Source: Leishmania mexicana MHOM/GT/2001/U1103
Taxonomy: Eukaryota > Euglenozoa > Kinetoplastea > Trypanosomatida > Trypanosomatidae
Direction of reading: 5' to 3'
Assembly: GCF_000234665.1 (NCBI RefSeq)
Contig: NC_018334.1
Coordinates: 434,001 to 498,000, forward strand
DNA: 64,000 nucleotides
Shown: in pieces, positions 55,846 to 64,000 of the stretch
Numbering within the stretch: position 1 is the stretch's first letter
How the letters are laid out: every line of letters starts with the position of its first letter
Notes under the pieces: generated by a model
Told to the model about the DNA's origin: nothing
The model's database searches: none
The model's input: only the letters and a program-made list of their open reading frames with translations
Translations under genes and position numbers: made by a program

Positions 55846-58800
55846 CTAGTGTGTCGCGGTGGCGGTGACGCCGCTGACGGATGAGGTGGATGCTGGACTG
55901 CGATGGACTCCCGCGCCGCGCTTTTCGAGAGCGCACGCCAATTCGCTGACGTCCCCCTCATCTTCGTCTTCGTCCTCCTCGTCCTCCTCACACTCCTCGT
56001 CCTCCACCTCCTCCCAGTACCACTCGTCGCCGTTCTCATCCGTGTACACCTCGCCGTAGACGCCGTCCTCGCTGTCCACGTCGTCCTCGTCGATTCCGGC
56101 AGCCCGTGCCCACTCCTCCGCGCTCACACCTGCCGCCATCGCGGCTGCGCGGGCACGACGCTGCGCGTTTGTGTACCCAAACGTGTTCGCCAGTGGCCGG
56201 TGCATCTTGCTCCTATCCGGCGCGAAACGAAGGGTTGTCCCAAGGAAGATGCTAAAGGGGGCAGAGGGGGTGGAGGCCCTACTCTGCACCCCAGACGCCG
56301 AGTTCCGGCTCAGCGCCGTCCTCGAGCCTCGCACGTTCGAGTTCAACGGCAGCGAGGAAAAACTGGAGTCTATGGCAAAGCCGTACTGGTCTAGATTATC
56401 AGGCGAACTGAGGCTCTTATTCACGTGCGAGTCAGGAAGGATGCTGCTCGGCACGGACGACGTGACCTGGGCGACCGGGTGCGTGTTCGCTGCGATGTAG
56501 GGGTCAAAGGTAACGTGCGGTCGCGCGCCGCCGCCACCGATCTTCGCCGTGGTGGAGAGCTTCAGCATCGAGTACTCGGACTGCGGCTTCTGGTTCAGCG
56601 GCAGCACTTTTGTATCAGTGAGCGAGGACGGAATCGCCCCGCTGCCGCGCGGGATGCTGGCCGCCCTCACAACAACGTCCATGCTGCTCAGACTGTCCTC
56701 CTTGTCGAGGTAGAACACTATGGAGCTGCTGCTGCGGGCCCCGCGACGGGCGTCGAAGCCGGCAGGGTGGAAGCCCTCCAGCAGGTTGTCGTACTCCTCC
56801 TCGCTCTCATCATCACTGTTATCCTTCCATGCGAGGTCGAGCTGTGCGCTCAAAGGCGCCGCGACCGCTTCTGGCTTCGCTGCCGCCGGCGTCGGTGGGG
56901 TCTCTCTTAAGGGCTGGAAGGGCTTTGCGGAGCTGGGGGTCGCGGTCAAGTAGGCGTGGCCGTTTTCTCTCCGTGGCGAGGACACAAGCGAGGGTCCTCC
57001 ATAGGATGTGCCCTGCTGCTTCACGGATGCGCTGGCGGGTGTTAGGATGGTGCGGGGCACCTGGTAAAAGTTGTCCTCATCCCCGTTCTCGTCTTCATCA
57101 ACGTACGCACCGACTACGCGCTGGCGGCTTGCCGGCCGCACCGTGCGTACGTGTTTCGCTGACGACTTGCTCTGGTTGGGTATCGCGGATGTGACCTCCT
57201 CGTCTTTTCTCGCGTCAGTAGCCTTGTCAGCCGTCTTCCCAGACGCTGCGCCGAGCACATCCGCGACGCTCAGCGTCACACCTTCCGATACGCTGATGCT
57301 GACATCGTTTTGCCTCTCCGCCTTGACGGTAGCACTGCCGGCAGTGCCGTTGCGCGACGTCTCCGGCTTCTGTGGCTTCTGCTCTTTCTGTGACGACCCC
57401 TGCTGGGCTTGTACCACCTCGCCGGCGGGCGTGGGTGTGGCTGCGATGCGCTGCGGCGGCTTTGTGTTGAACTGCAGCGTGGACAGCATGCACGACCCGT
57501 AAAAGTCAAATCCGGCTGCCTCGTCGAGGAGAAGCGACATGCTTGAAGGCGTGTTCTTGTGCAGGTCCTGGCTCCCTGCGGCGGATGTAGCGACCGGATC
57601 CGGAGCGCAGGACAGCGGCGGCGGCGAGACTTCCGCCAGCCGCGGCTCTGAAGTCTGGTGGTGGTGGAGAGGTGGAGGCGATGGAATGTGTGGCGCCTGC
57701 GGTCGGGGCTTGATCGTCTCGCAACTGGACGGTCTAGGCGTCGCCGATGGCGCGCCTGCCTCCGACAGCAACCTCGCATCGTTGGCCCTCCCCTCCGCCG
57801 CGCACCCGCCGTTGCTGAAGCTGCAATGGCAGCCCGAGTCTGAGGGACCGTTCGGGGACACGGCACCAGAACCAGTTGCCACCGGGTCCTTCAAAGGCTG
57901 CACACTCACATCGCCCTTCTTGTCATGCCCAGGCAACGGCGAGGCGTGTTCGGTGCTTCTCGCCGAGGAACGAGCAGTTGACTTTCCATCGTCACTGCCA
58001 GACGGAGGCAGTCCGCTGAGCAGCACCGTGGCGCTGATGCTCAGCGACTGTTCGCTCGCCGAACGCACCCCGGGCGCGGCAGAGTGCACGTCCGGCGTAT
58101 TACAGCGCACCTGCAGCAGGCGGCGGCCTTTGCGCATCTGCACCGACTCCCTCAAGTTCGACGGCGGCGGCGTGTGCGCGCGGCTGAGGAAGGACGGCGT
58201 GCGGCGCAGAGCTTCCTGCTGCTCCGTCGACAGAGTTGATGCGTGGCGATTCAGCGGACGCGGCACGTCATCTAAGCTGAGACTGAAGCTGCTGACGGCT
58301 TTGACCGTGGTGCGGGGCGTCGACGACCGGGTACTTGGGCACTGCGATCGACGCACCGAGGAGGGATTCTCAAGAGAGGCCATCACCTCAATCGAACTCT
58401 GTGTGCTGTGATTGCTGTGCATACTACTCGCGCGACGCGTGCTCTTCTGCAGAGTGCCGGCCGTTCCGCGGAGAGAACCCAACTCGTCCACGCTCATCGG
58501 GGGTGGGATGGGGACAACGTGGGCGATGACAGGGATGTTGCTCTTTGAGTTCGGCTGGCTGCCGACAACGCCGTCTGCGAACCCGGCGACCAGCTCGCGC
58601 CCCGTGTCGTGAGCGCTGCTTCCAGTGCATTCGCCGTTCCCCTGGCGCTCCTTGCAGAAGGGGTCGAGCGTCACCCCGCGGGTGCAACTGTTGCCCCCGC
58701 CCACACCTGCGGCTGCGTTGCCCTTGATGGGCGCTGCCATGGTGTCGTTGCTCAAGTTGCTGTTCGTTCTCGTGGAGATGGGTCCGCCAGAGACGCTGCG

Positions 58801-59712
58801 TACCCCTTCGTGTAAATTTTTGTGGCGCTTCAGGGCGCGAAAGGAAGATCCGGGCTGCTTCGGCACGGACTCCATAGCGGTGAAGACGGGGAAGGAGGTG
58901 GTTTTCGGCGGCAGAGGCTGCGGAGCGGGCGGAACAGCAGCCGGGGCGGCAAGACGCGACTTCAACAAAGCAGGCGTCTGTCCCTTTTCAGCACCGGTGG
59001 CGGTCATACTCGGCGGCGAGGGGACTGCCGTCCTATTGGGGAACCCTATTGGCGGTTTCTCGCCATTATACTCAGGCAGCGGCGACACGAAGTGGACGGA
59101 AGGCCTCCGCACTGTGCAGACCTCGGAGGGCGACAGCCGCGCCACAGGAGGCTGCTGTATCGGGGAGGTAAGATCCGACCGTGGAGTTGCTGGTGTGCTG
59201 TTCATCGTCGCGGACTTCGATGCCGGTGGATCGGTTGCAACAGACCTTCGAACTGACAATGCAGCGGTTGTGCCATGCACCGGAAAGCCGCTGCTGCCAC
59301 TGGTCCGCCTGTTTGGGACGCCCGTTAAGGCACCACTGACTCGTTGAAGCTGTGGCATCGATACCTCGCCCGCTTTCTCGCATTCCAAGGCTTGCCGTTG
59401 CGCTTGTTGCTGCTGGGAGCCGCTGCTACTGACGCTGTCGACGTGCGATCGGCTGTTCGTGGACGGCGACTGAGGACTTTGAAGCGACAACGGGGGCGCA
59501 CGATCCCCTGTGCTGGTGCGGTTGTTCGCGCCGCCTTGTCGATTCCGCGAGGGGGAGCTGGGAGAATGGCGCAAGTTAAGCGTGCCTGCCGTCTCGGCGC
59601 CGTCGCCAAAGGCATTCTTGTGGGAGTTATTCGGGTCCGGGAGCCCGCTCGTCGCCTTCTTAGGCGAGGCGGCATTCTTCTTCTTCGGTTTGGGAAAAGA
59701 GAATAGCTGCAT
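55846..59712 (-). CDS. large disordered protein with acidic C-terminal region, conserved hypothetical
   Basis: The protein has 1288 residues from MQLFSFPKPKKKN. The N-terminus is basic (KPKKKNAASPKK). Most of the chain is Ser/Pro/Thr-rich and predicted disordered by composition, with many SP and TP sites suited to phosphorylation. Two related acidic motifs stand out: VDEDENGDEDNFYQVP in the middle, and VYTDENGDEWYWEEVEDEE followed by a long Glu/Asp run near the end. A folded-looking block precedes the acidic run (FAPDRSKMHRPLANTFGYTNAQRRARAAAMAAGVSAEEWARAAGI). I do not recognise the family. A cytoskeletal or signalling scaffold is possible but unproven. Confidence 0.8.
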   Translation of the reverse strand: MQLFSFPKPKKKNAASPKKATSGLPDPNNSHKNAFGDGAETAGTLNLRHSPSSPSRNRQGGANNRTSTGDRAPPLSLQSPQSPSTNSRSHVDSVSSSGSQQQQAQRQALECEKAGEVSMPQLQRVSGALTGVPNRRTSGSSGFPVHGTTAALSVRRSVATDPPASKSATMNSTPATPRSDLTSPIQQPPVARLSPSEVCTVRRPSVHFVSPLPEYNGEKPPIGFPNRTAVPSPPSMTATGAEKGQTPALLKSRLAAPAAVPPAPQPLPPKTTSFPVFTAMESVPKQPGSSFRALKRHKNLHEGVRSVSGGPISTRTNSNLSNDTMAAPIKGNAAAGVGGGNSCTRGVTLDPFCKERQGNGECTGSSAHDTGRELVAGFADGVVGSQPNSKSNIPVIAHVVPIPPPMSVDELGSLRGTAGTLQKSTRRASSMHSNHSTQSSIEVMASLENPSSVRRSQCPSTRSSTPRTTVKAVSSFSLSLDDVPRPLNRHASTLSTEQQEALRRTPSFLSRAHTPPPSNLRESVQMRKGRRLLQVRCNTPDVHSAAPGVRSASEQSLSISATVLLSGLPPSGSDDGKSTARSSARSTEHASPLPGHDKKGDVSVQPLKDPVATGSGAVSPNGPSDSGCHCSFSNGGCAAEGRANDARLLSEAGAPSATPRPSSCETIKPRPQAPHIPSPPPLHHHQTSEPRLAEVSPPPLSCAPDPVATSAAGSQDLHKNTPSSMSLLLDEAAGFDFYGSCMLSTLQFNTKPPQRIAATPTPAGEVVQAQQGSSQKEQKPQKPETSRNGTAGSATVKAERQNDVSISVSEGVTLSVADVLGAASGKTADKATDARKDEEVTSAIPNQSKSSAKHVRTVRPASRQRVVGAYVDEDENGDEDNFYQVPRTILTPASASVKQQGTSYGGPSLVSSPRRENGHAYLTATPSSAKPFQPLRETPPTPAAAKPEAVAAPLSAQLDLAWKDNSDDESEEEYDNLLEGFHPAGFDARRGARSSSSIVFYLDKEDSLSSMDVVVRAASIPRGSGAIPSSLTDTKVLPLNQKPQSEYSMLKLSTTAKIGGGGARPHVTFDPYIAANTHPVAQVTSSVPSSILPDSHVNKSLSSPDNLDQYGFAIDSSFSSLPLNSNVRGSRTALSRNSASGVQSRASTPSAPFSIFLGTTLRFAPDRSKMHRPLANTFGYTNAQRRARAAAMAAGVSAEEWARAAGIDEDDVDSEDGVYGEVYTDENGDEWYWEEVEDEECEEDEEDEDEDEGDVSELACALEKRGAGVHRSPASTSSVSGVTATATH

Positions 59713-61145
59713 GGCGAAGTGTCGTCAGCGACCCGCTTTTCCAATTCGCGTTCTGGCCGTTGGGCAGTGACCAGAGAAGCCGTACGACTCGCCAGGTCTG
59801 GGGGAGAAGTGGGGGCTGCGGGGCCCTGTCGCTGTGTGTACGTACCCACGAGGAAAAGGACGGCAAATGATGACGCGGTGTATCGGGCACCTGGGCAGAG
59901 TTCATGTTCAGCAGTAAGGCAGGCGACGAAGATGGGATATGCAGGAAAGGAAAACACAAGAGAGCAGCATCCGACCCACCCGTCCGGTGGGCGAGGCCGC
60001 GAAGGAAACAAGGAGTGAAGAGAGGACGTGCTGGTGCGGTCAGTGCGGGTGGAGACAGACAGACGCACGCAAGACCAGAGAGTGAGGAAGAAGATATAAT
60101 GTACACTGGCGAATCAGAGCGAATCAGATGCAAAAAAAATGGCCACAACACCAAAGGAAAAAATGCCCCGCACCCACCAGAGAGCGTGCGTCTGTGCAAT
60201 TCCCAAAGGGCGGCGGTGGCAGAGGTTGTGGCGAGTCTCCTCCCTCCCCACCTCTGCCTTTCCGGGCCCTTCTGTAAGCGGGGAGGAAAGGATGCCTGGC
60301 GCTAGAGAGAAGGGCTGTGGTGGGTGTGCGCACGAGGGAGGGGGCCGAGAAAAAGCAGGGATACGAACAACAAGGAGGGGGGAGGAAGAAAGCAATGAAG
60401 GGCAGAGAGACATCAACCGATGCGCTGGAGTACTGTATGTGACTCCGGTGGTGTATCGTGCGCAGCTAACATCATCGGCGGAGGGAACGGGTGAAGCGAG
60501 GAGATGAGAACGATGAAGAGAGAGGGAGTGGAGGGCCATACGCTGCAGTAGTGACGGTGCTTCGTCATCTCCATCACACAGTGCCAAACACACAAGGATG
60601 AGCTGAGAAAGAAATCTACAAACAGTAGAGTGAGAGGGCTTGAGTTCGTGGAGTCTCTGATGTTTGTCTGGTGGTTGCTTCGTTGCGTGCTATACCGCGT
60701 GCAGAGCGATGGATGAAACCAGCGGGCGCCGATGAGGAGACAAACGGCTGAGCCTTTTCTTCGTTTTTTTCTCTTGCAGAGAACATGCCGCATTGTCCTT
60801 CTACAAGCGATGGCAGTTCAGCAGGCGCATAGACGGCACATGCTTTCACCCCATACGCAGACACACCCCCGCAGAGGATCCAGAGCGGCATCCCGACTGT
60901 TTTCACAGTGGAGTGCCTCCGTCCAGAAAAAAACGAAAGAAAAAGGTATAAGTGGTGTATCAAGTAGCGCAGCTGCTTGTGAGTCACAACAGCGCCAGAG
61001 GTACTCACAGATACGCCATGGACTTTGAGATGCGCCATCGCCAGTCAGCATAGGGCATCAAGCAATCGTGTCCGTCATTCAAGCCCACAATGACGAGACA
61101 TAGTGAGCACGCTATCGATACGCAACAAAAAAAGCCGTAGCGCCG
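59713..61145. other. intergenic spacer
   Basis: About 1.4 kb. It contains the 3' UTR of the coiled-coil gene and the splice region of the 1288-residue gene. Purine-rich plus-strand tracts (for example 60292-60400) give C/T tracts on the transcribed strand. No gene or repeat of note. Confidence 0.55.
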
Positions 61146-64000
61146 CTACCCACCCATTCGACGCCTCGACATGAGGGCCTCTGCTTCCGAGCGGCTGCGC
61201 TCGAGCAGCGGCGGGATTGCCTCCAGCTCCTTCGTGGACTTCTCGATGACGTCGGCAATGTTCCCCTGCATCCGCGCCAGCATTTGAATGCGGGCGGCGC
61301 GTGCATCACGGCGGCGTTTGCGCTCTGCTTTTTGCTTCTCGCGCAGTGTTTGCAGCTCCATCACCATTCGCAGCTCCCCCGACTGATACCGCTCCACCTC
61401 TTCACGGAGGCGGTGTACCTCGTGCCGTAGCTCAATCGTGCTCAGCTGCTCCACCGGCCGTGATTGGAGAGCTGAAGGAGCGCGGCTGTACTGGCTGAGG
61501 ATGGAACGTTCCGCCGCATTCGCTGCCGCTGCAGAGGTCGCTCCACCGCCGCCACCTCCAAAGCTCGGAAAGCCACTAGTCCCTGGACTGTGCGGGTACA
61601 CGTCCACCGACAGTCGAGACGCGCTGCCATAGACGGTGTTTACGTTGGTGGTAATCGTCATCGCATCCTCGTTCGTCTGAGACCTCACCTCTGCATCGGC
61701 AGCACCTGGCGCTGAGTCGCTGCCAAAGACGTCTTGCACGCTGAGCGTGTGTTGCGCGTGTTGCAACGGCGCACTCGTAGATGCTAAGAGAGGTTGCTGG
61801 GCTTGGGAAAGATTGGAGTTAACGATGGGGGAGGCGGATGGCAGCGGTGTGGATACATTCAGCTGCGACGCCGGCGATTGGGACGGAAGGAACTGCGTAT
61901 GGGTGAAGAGGAGACGCTGCTGGGTAAGCAGCTCCTGCTCCTCAGCGCGGGCCTCCGCTGCCTCCAGCCTCTCCCACACTTCTTCGAGCTCGTGCTTCTG
62001 CGCCAGTACCATGTGCTCCGCCTCACTTCGCCGGTGCAGGGCGTCGTTGAGCTGTTCCTCCAGCTGGTGTGTCTCTTGCCGCTGAGTTTCCAGCTCGTCT
62101 GAGACGGCGCACAGGCGGGCCTGGAGGTCGTCATACATTTCCTGCGTTATCATTGGCGACGACAAAGGTTGACATGGCGACACAGCAACACCTCTCAGTG
62201 ATCGCTGCCGCGGCGTGTCGCTGGCGGAGCATGGTGCGGTGCCAGTCTCCTCCGTTGACGGTGACGGCACCACAGTCATGTGCGAGTAGTCGCCAGGCGC
62301 GGTTGCAAGGCGGCTACTTTTGGCTGCTTTCGGTGTTATAGAGACGGCTGTTAGTGATGGCGAGCGGCGGCGCCACTCACTTGCCTCGATGAGAAGCTCA
62401 GAGATACGCTGGTGTGCTGCCGTCAGCTGATCCTCAAGCTCTTCGACGACGCTGCGGTCAACAGTGTCGCGCGGGGTCGACGAGCGCCGCGCATACCGGC
62501 CAGACCCAGCCTGGGATGCTCCGTCACTTTGTGCACCGTCTGCCGTGGCACGCCGCGAGGATGGCACATACCAAGAGCCTCTATCGCATCGCTCCTGTAG
62601 GAGGCGGTCGCGCTCCTCCGTGACGCGACGCAGCTCTGTGTGTTTCGCATTCAGTTCATCGCGCAGCAGCTGCACTTCCGCCTCTTTCGGGTTCTGCTGA
62701 AGGGCGGCGGAGAGGCGGGCCTCGAGCAGCCGCGTTTTTTCTTCTGCATCCTCTGCGCGCTGCCTTGCGGCTGTGACTTCAGTGACTGGAACAAGGGCTG
62801 CATTGCTCACACCCGTAGAAGCCGCAGCCGCAGCTTTGGGGCTGAGCTGACGGTTGTTCGTGGACCAGTGCCCCCCAGTGCCGTGGTCGCTGCCGCCACT
62901 GTTGTTGGCGCTACCAGATGATTCCTTGCGCAACTCGGCAAGGTTCAGCGCAGATACTGCACGATCCTGCGGGGTAGCGGTGGACACCACCGCCGACGGC
63001 ACCAGTGCCTTCGCCACTGTCGATAATATCAGACTCGCAGAGCTGGAAAACTCTATTTGTTTGCCACGTGGCTGGTGCGTGTACACTCCTATTCGCGGCG
63101 CTTCTTCCTCTGGCAAGGCGCAGGCCACCCACGATGTGGGCACGACCAAAGCCGGCACAATAGTCACTGCACCCTGCGACGAGTCCTGCGCACCGCGAGG
63201 AGGCGAGATGGCCAGCGCCTCAGCCTCGGCTATAAGAGCATCTACAGCGGCCAGTTCTTCTTCGGCCATCTGCACGTACTCCATTTGATCCTTGCGCTCC
63301 TTACGCAGAGCCGCCTCTGCCACGGAGTCGAGCTTCTTTGCTGGCGGCGATGCGATCTCAAGTGCCCGCGCCATCTCCTTCGACTGCCGCGCAGCACCTG
63401 GGCTCTGCGATAGTGTTGCCGCGAGCGCTTGCTGCGTCGCCTTCAGCCGCCGCTGAGCCTCTGTCGCCTTGGCGAGCGCGTCGACCCACTGGTACAGGGT
63501 GGCAGCGGTCTTGTGCTCCTTCGCGACAGCCGCCACGGTCGGCCACGACTTCAGAAAACGCAGTACCCGCTGTGTATCATCGACTGTCACACTCACGGAC
63601 TTTACGGCAGCCAGTCGTTTGGGTAAAGAGACTGCCTGCACTATCGCGTCATCAAATGACGCACACGTGCTGTCGTGCAGCGGGGCCACAGCAGTTTCTA
63701 TGAGACTCACCAACGTCTGCGAAGACGAGCTGCTGTGGCGCCGCTGTAGGTCGGCCCATGCGAACGGCTTCACTGTTCGCAGTCCGGCGCGTGCGAGTAG
63801 CAGCACCTTCTCGGCAGCGTCGGCGGCCTTCGCCATGTCATCGACGGTCCTTCGAGCCGCATCGAGATGCTCCTTTAGCGGAGACGGTTCCCGCAGTGTG
63901 TTAGGTTTGGTTGCTGATGTGACACTGCTGTTTTTCTCCTGCATATTCTCACGAAGAAGCTCGTCGATTTCTCGTACTCGGTCTCTGCTAGATCCGAGGC
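61146..64000 (-). CDS. coiled-coil protein, conserved hypothetical (5' end beyond the window)
   Basis: At least 951 residues. A Met occurs at 63944, but the frame stays open from there to the window edge, and the upstream codons read like real protein (DRVREIDELLRENMQEKN). The true start therefore probably lies beyond 64000. Coiled-coil segments are evident in several places: EAALRKERKDQMEYVQMAEEE, RQRAEDAEEKTRLLEARLSAA, ELETQRQETHQLEEQLNDAL, HELEEVWERLEAAEARAEEQE, and near the end RHEVHRLREEVERYQSGELRM. Linkers are Ser-rich. The C-terminus is basic (KAERKRRRDARAARIQMLARM). No membrane spans. A cytoskeletal role is plausible for such a protein in a flagellate, but I do not recognise the family. 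Confidence 0.82.
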   Translation of the reverse strand, partial: LGSSRDRVREIDELLRENMQEKNSSVTSATKPNTLREPSPLKEHLDAARRTVDDMAKAADAAEKVLLLARAGLRTVKPFAWADLQRRHSSSSSQTLVSLIETAVAPLHDSTCASFDDAIVQAVSLPKRLAAVKSVSVTVDDTQRVLRFLKSWPTVAAVAKEHKTAATLYQWVDALAKATEAQRRLKATQQALAATLSQSPGAARQSKEMARALEIASPPAKKLDSVAEAALRKERKDQMEYVQMAEEELAAVDALIAEAEALAISPPRGAQDSSQGAVTIVPALVVPTSWVACALPEEEAPRIGVYTHQPRGKQIEFSSSASLILSTVAKALVPSAVVSTATPQDRAVSALNLAELRKESSGSANNSGGSDHGTGGHWSTNNRQLSPKAAAAASTGVSNAALVPVTEVTAARQRAEDAEEKTRLLEARLSAALQQNPKEAEVQLLRDELNAKHTELRRVTEERDRLLQERCDRGSWYVPSSRRATADGAQSDGASQAGSGRYARRSSTPRDTVDRSVVEELEDQLTAAHQRISELLIEASEWRRRSPSLTAVSITPKAAKSSRLATAPGDYSHMTVVPSPSTEETGTAPCSASDTPRQRSLRGVAVSPCQPLSSPMITQEMYDDLQARLCAVSDELETQRQETHQLEEQLNDALHRRSEAEHMVLAQKHELEEVWERLEAAEARAEEQELLTQQRLLFTHTQFLPSQSPASQLNVSTPLPSASPIVNSNLSQAQQPLLASTSAPLQHAQHTLSVQDVFGSDSAPGAADAEVRSQTNEDAMTITTNVNTVYGSASRLSVDVYPHSPGTSGFPSFGGGGGGATSAAAANAAERSILSQYSRAPSALQSRPVEQLSTIELRHEVHRLREEVERYQSGELRMVMELQTLREKQKAERKRRRDARAARIQMLARMQGNIADVIEKSTKELEAIPPLLERSRSEAEALMSRRRMGG

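Overview
The window looks like nuclear DNA of a trypanosomatid, most likely Leishmania. Long intronless genes all lie on one strand. They are separated by long, GC-rich, low-complexity intergenic stretches full of CA/GT, CT and homopolymer runs. Degenerate SIDER-like retroposon pieces are present, and so is a vacuolar-type proton pyrophosphatase of the acidocalcisome kind. The gene content suggests the chromosome 31 region of Leishmania, but this comes from memory of the family and was not checked. All 15 protein genes lie on the minus strand, so the window reads as part of one polycistronic unit transcribed from right (64000) to left (1), processed by trans-splicing and polyadenylation. I saw no convincing protein gene on the plus strand.

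Right end to centre, in transcription order: a coiled-coil protein cut by the window edge (61146-64000); a 1288-residue disordered protein with an acidic C-terminus (55846-59712); an intergenic island at 52895-55845 with two convergent tRNA genes, Gly-GCC (+) and Glu-CTC (-), flanked by SIDER-like fragments; an 899-residue protein with C-terminal leucine-rich repeats (50195-52894); and the K+-dependent type proton pyrophosphatase (47198-49606). A 5.1 kb intergenic region follows, with a SIDER-like copy and a long GT microsatellite.

Centre: one giant gene (27210-42077, about 4955 residues). It has an N-terminal ubiquitin-like domain, a thioredoxin-like segment without its CxxC, a possible UBA-like segment, a DUF3638/DUF3645-type P-loop helicase-like core, a Gln/Glu-rich linker and three RanBP2/NZF-like zinc fingers.

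Left of centre: five tandem, strongly diverged cytochrome b5-like tail-anchored proteins (25419-25826, 22384-22776, 20751-21224, 19536-19874, 16551-16913). In all five the two haem-ligand histidines are kept exactly 24 residues apart. They are separated by unusually long non-coding spacers.

Left end: a leucine-rich repeat protein (13519-15423), an Sfi1-like Trp-repeat protein that may bind centrin (7114-10434), a monoglyceride-lipase-like hydrolase (5481-6416), an M20 amidohydrolase (2719-3936) and a p24/emp24 cargo receptor (128-757). Apart from co-transcription, nothing in the sequence links these genes into one pathway. The two items most worth a second look are the tail-anchored b5 array and the giant ubiquitin-like/helicase-like/zinc-finger protein.
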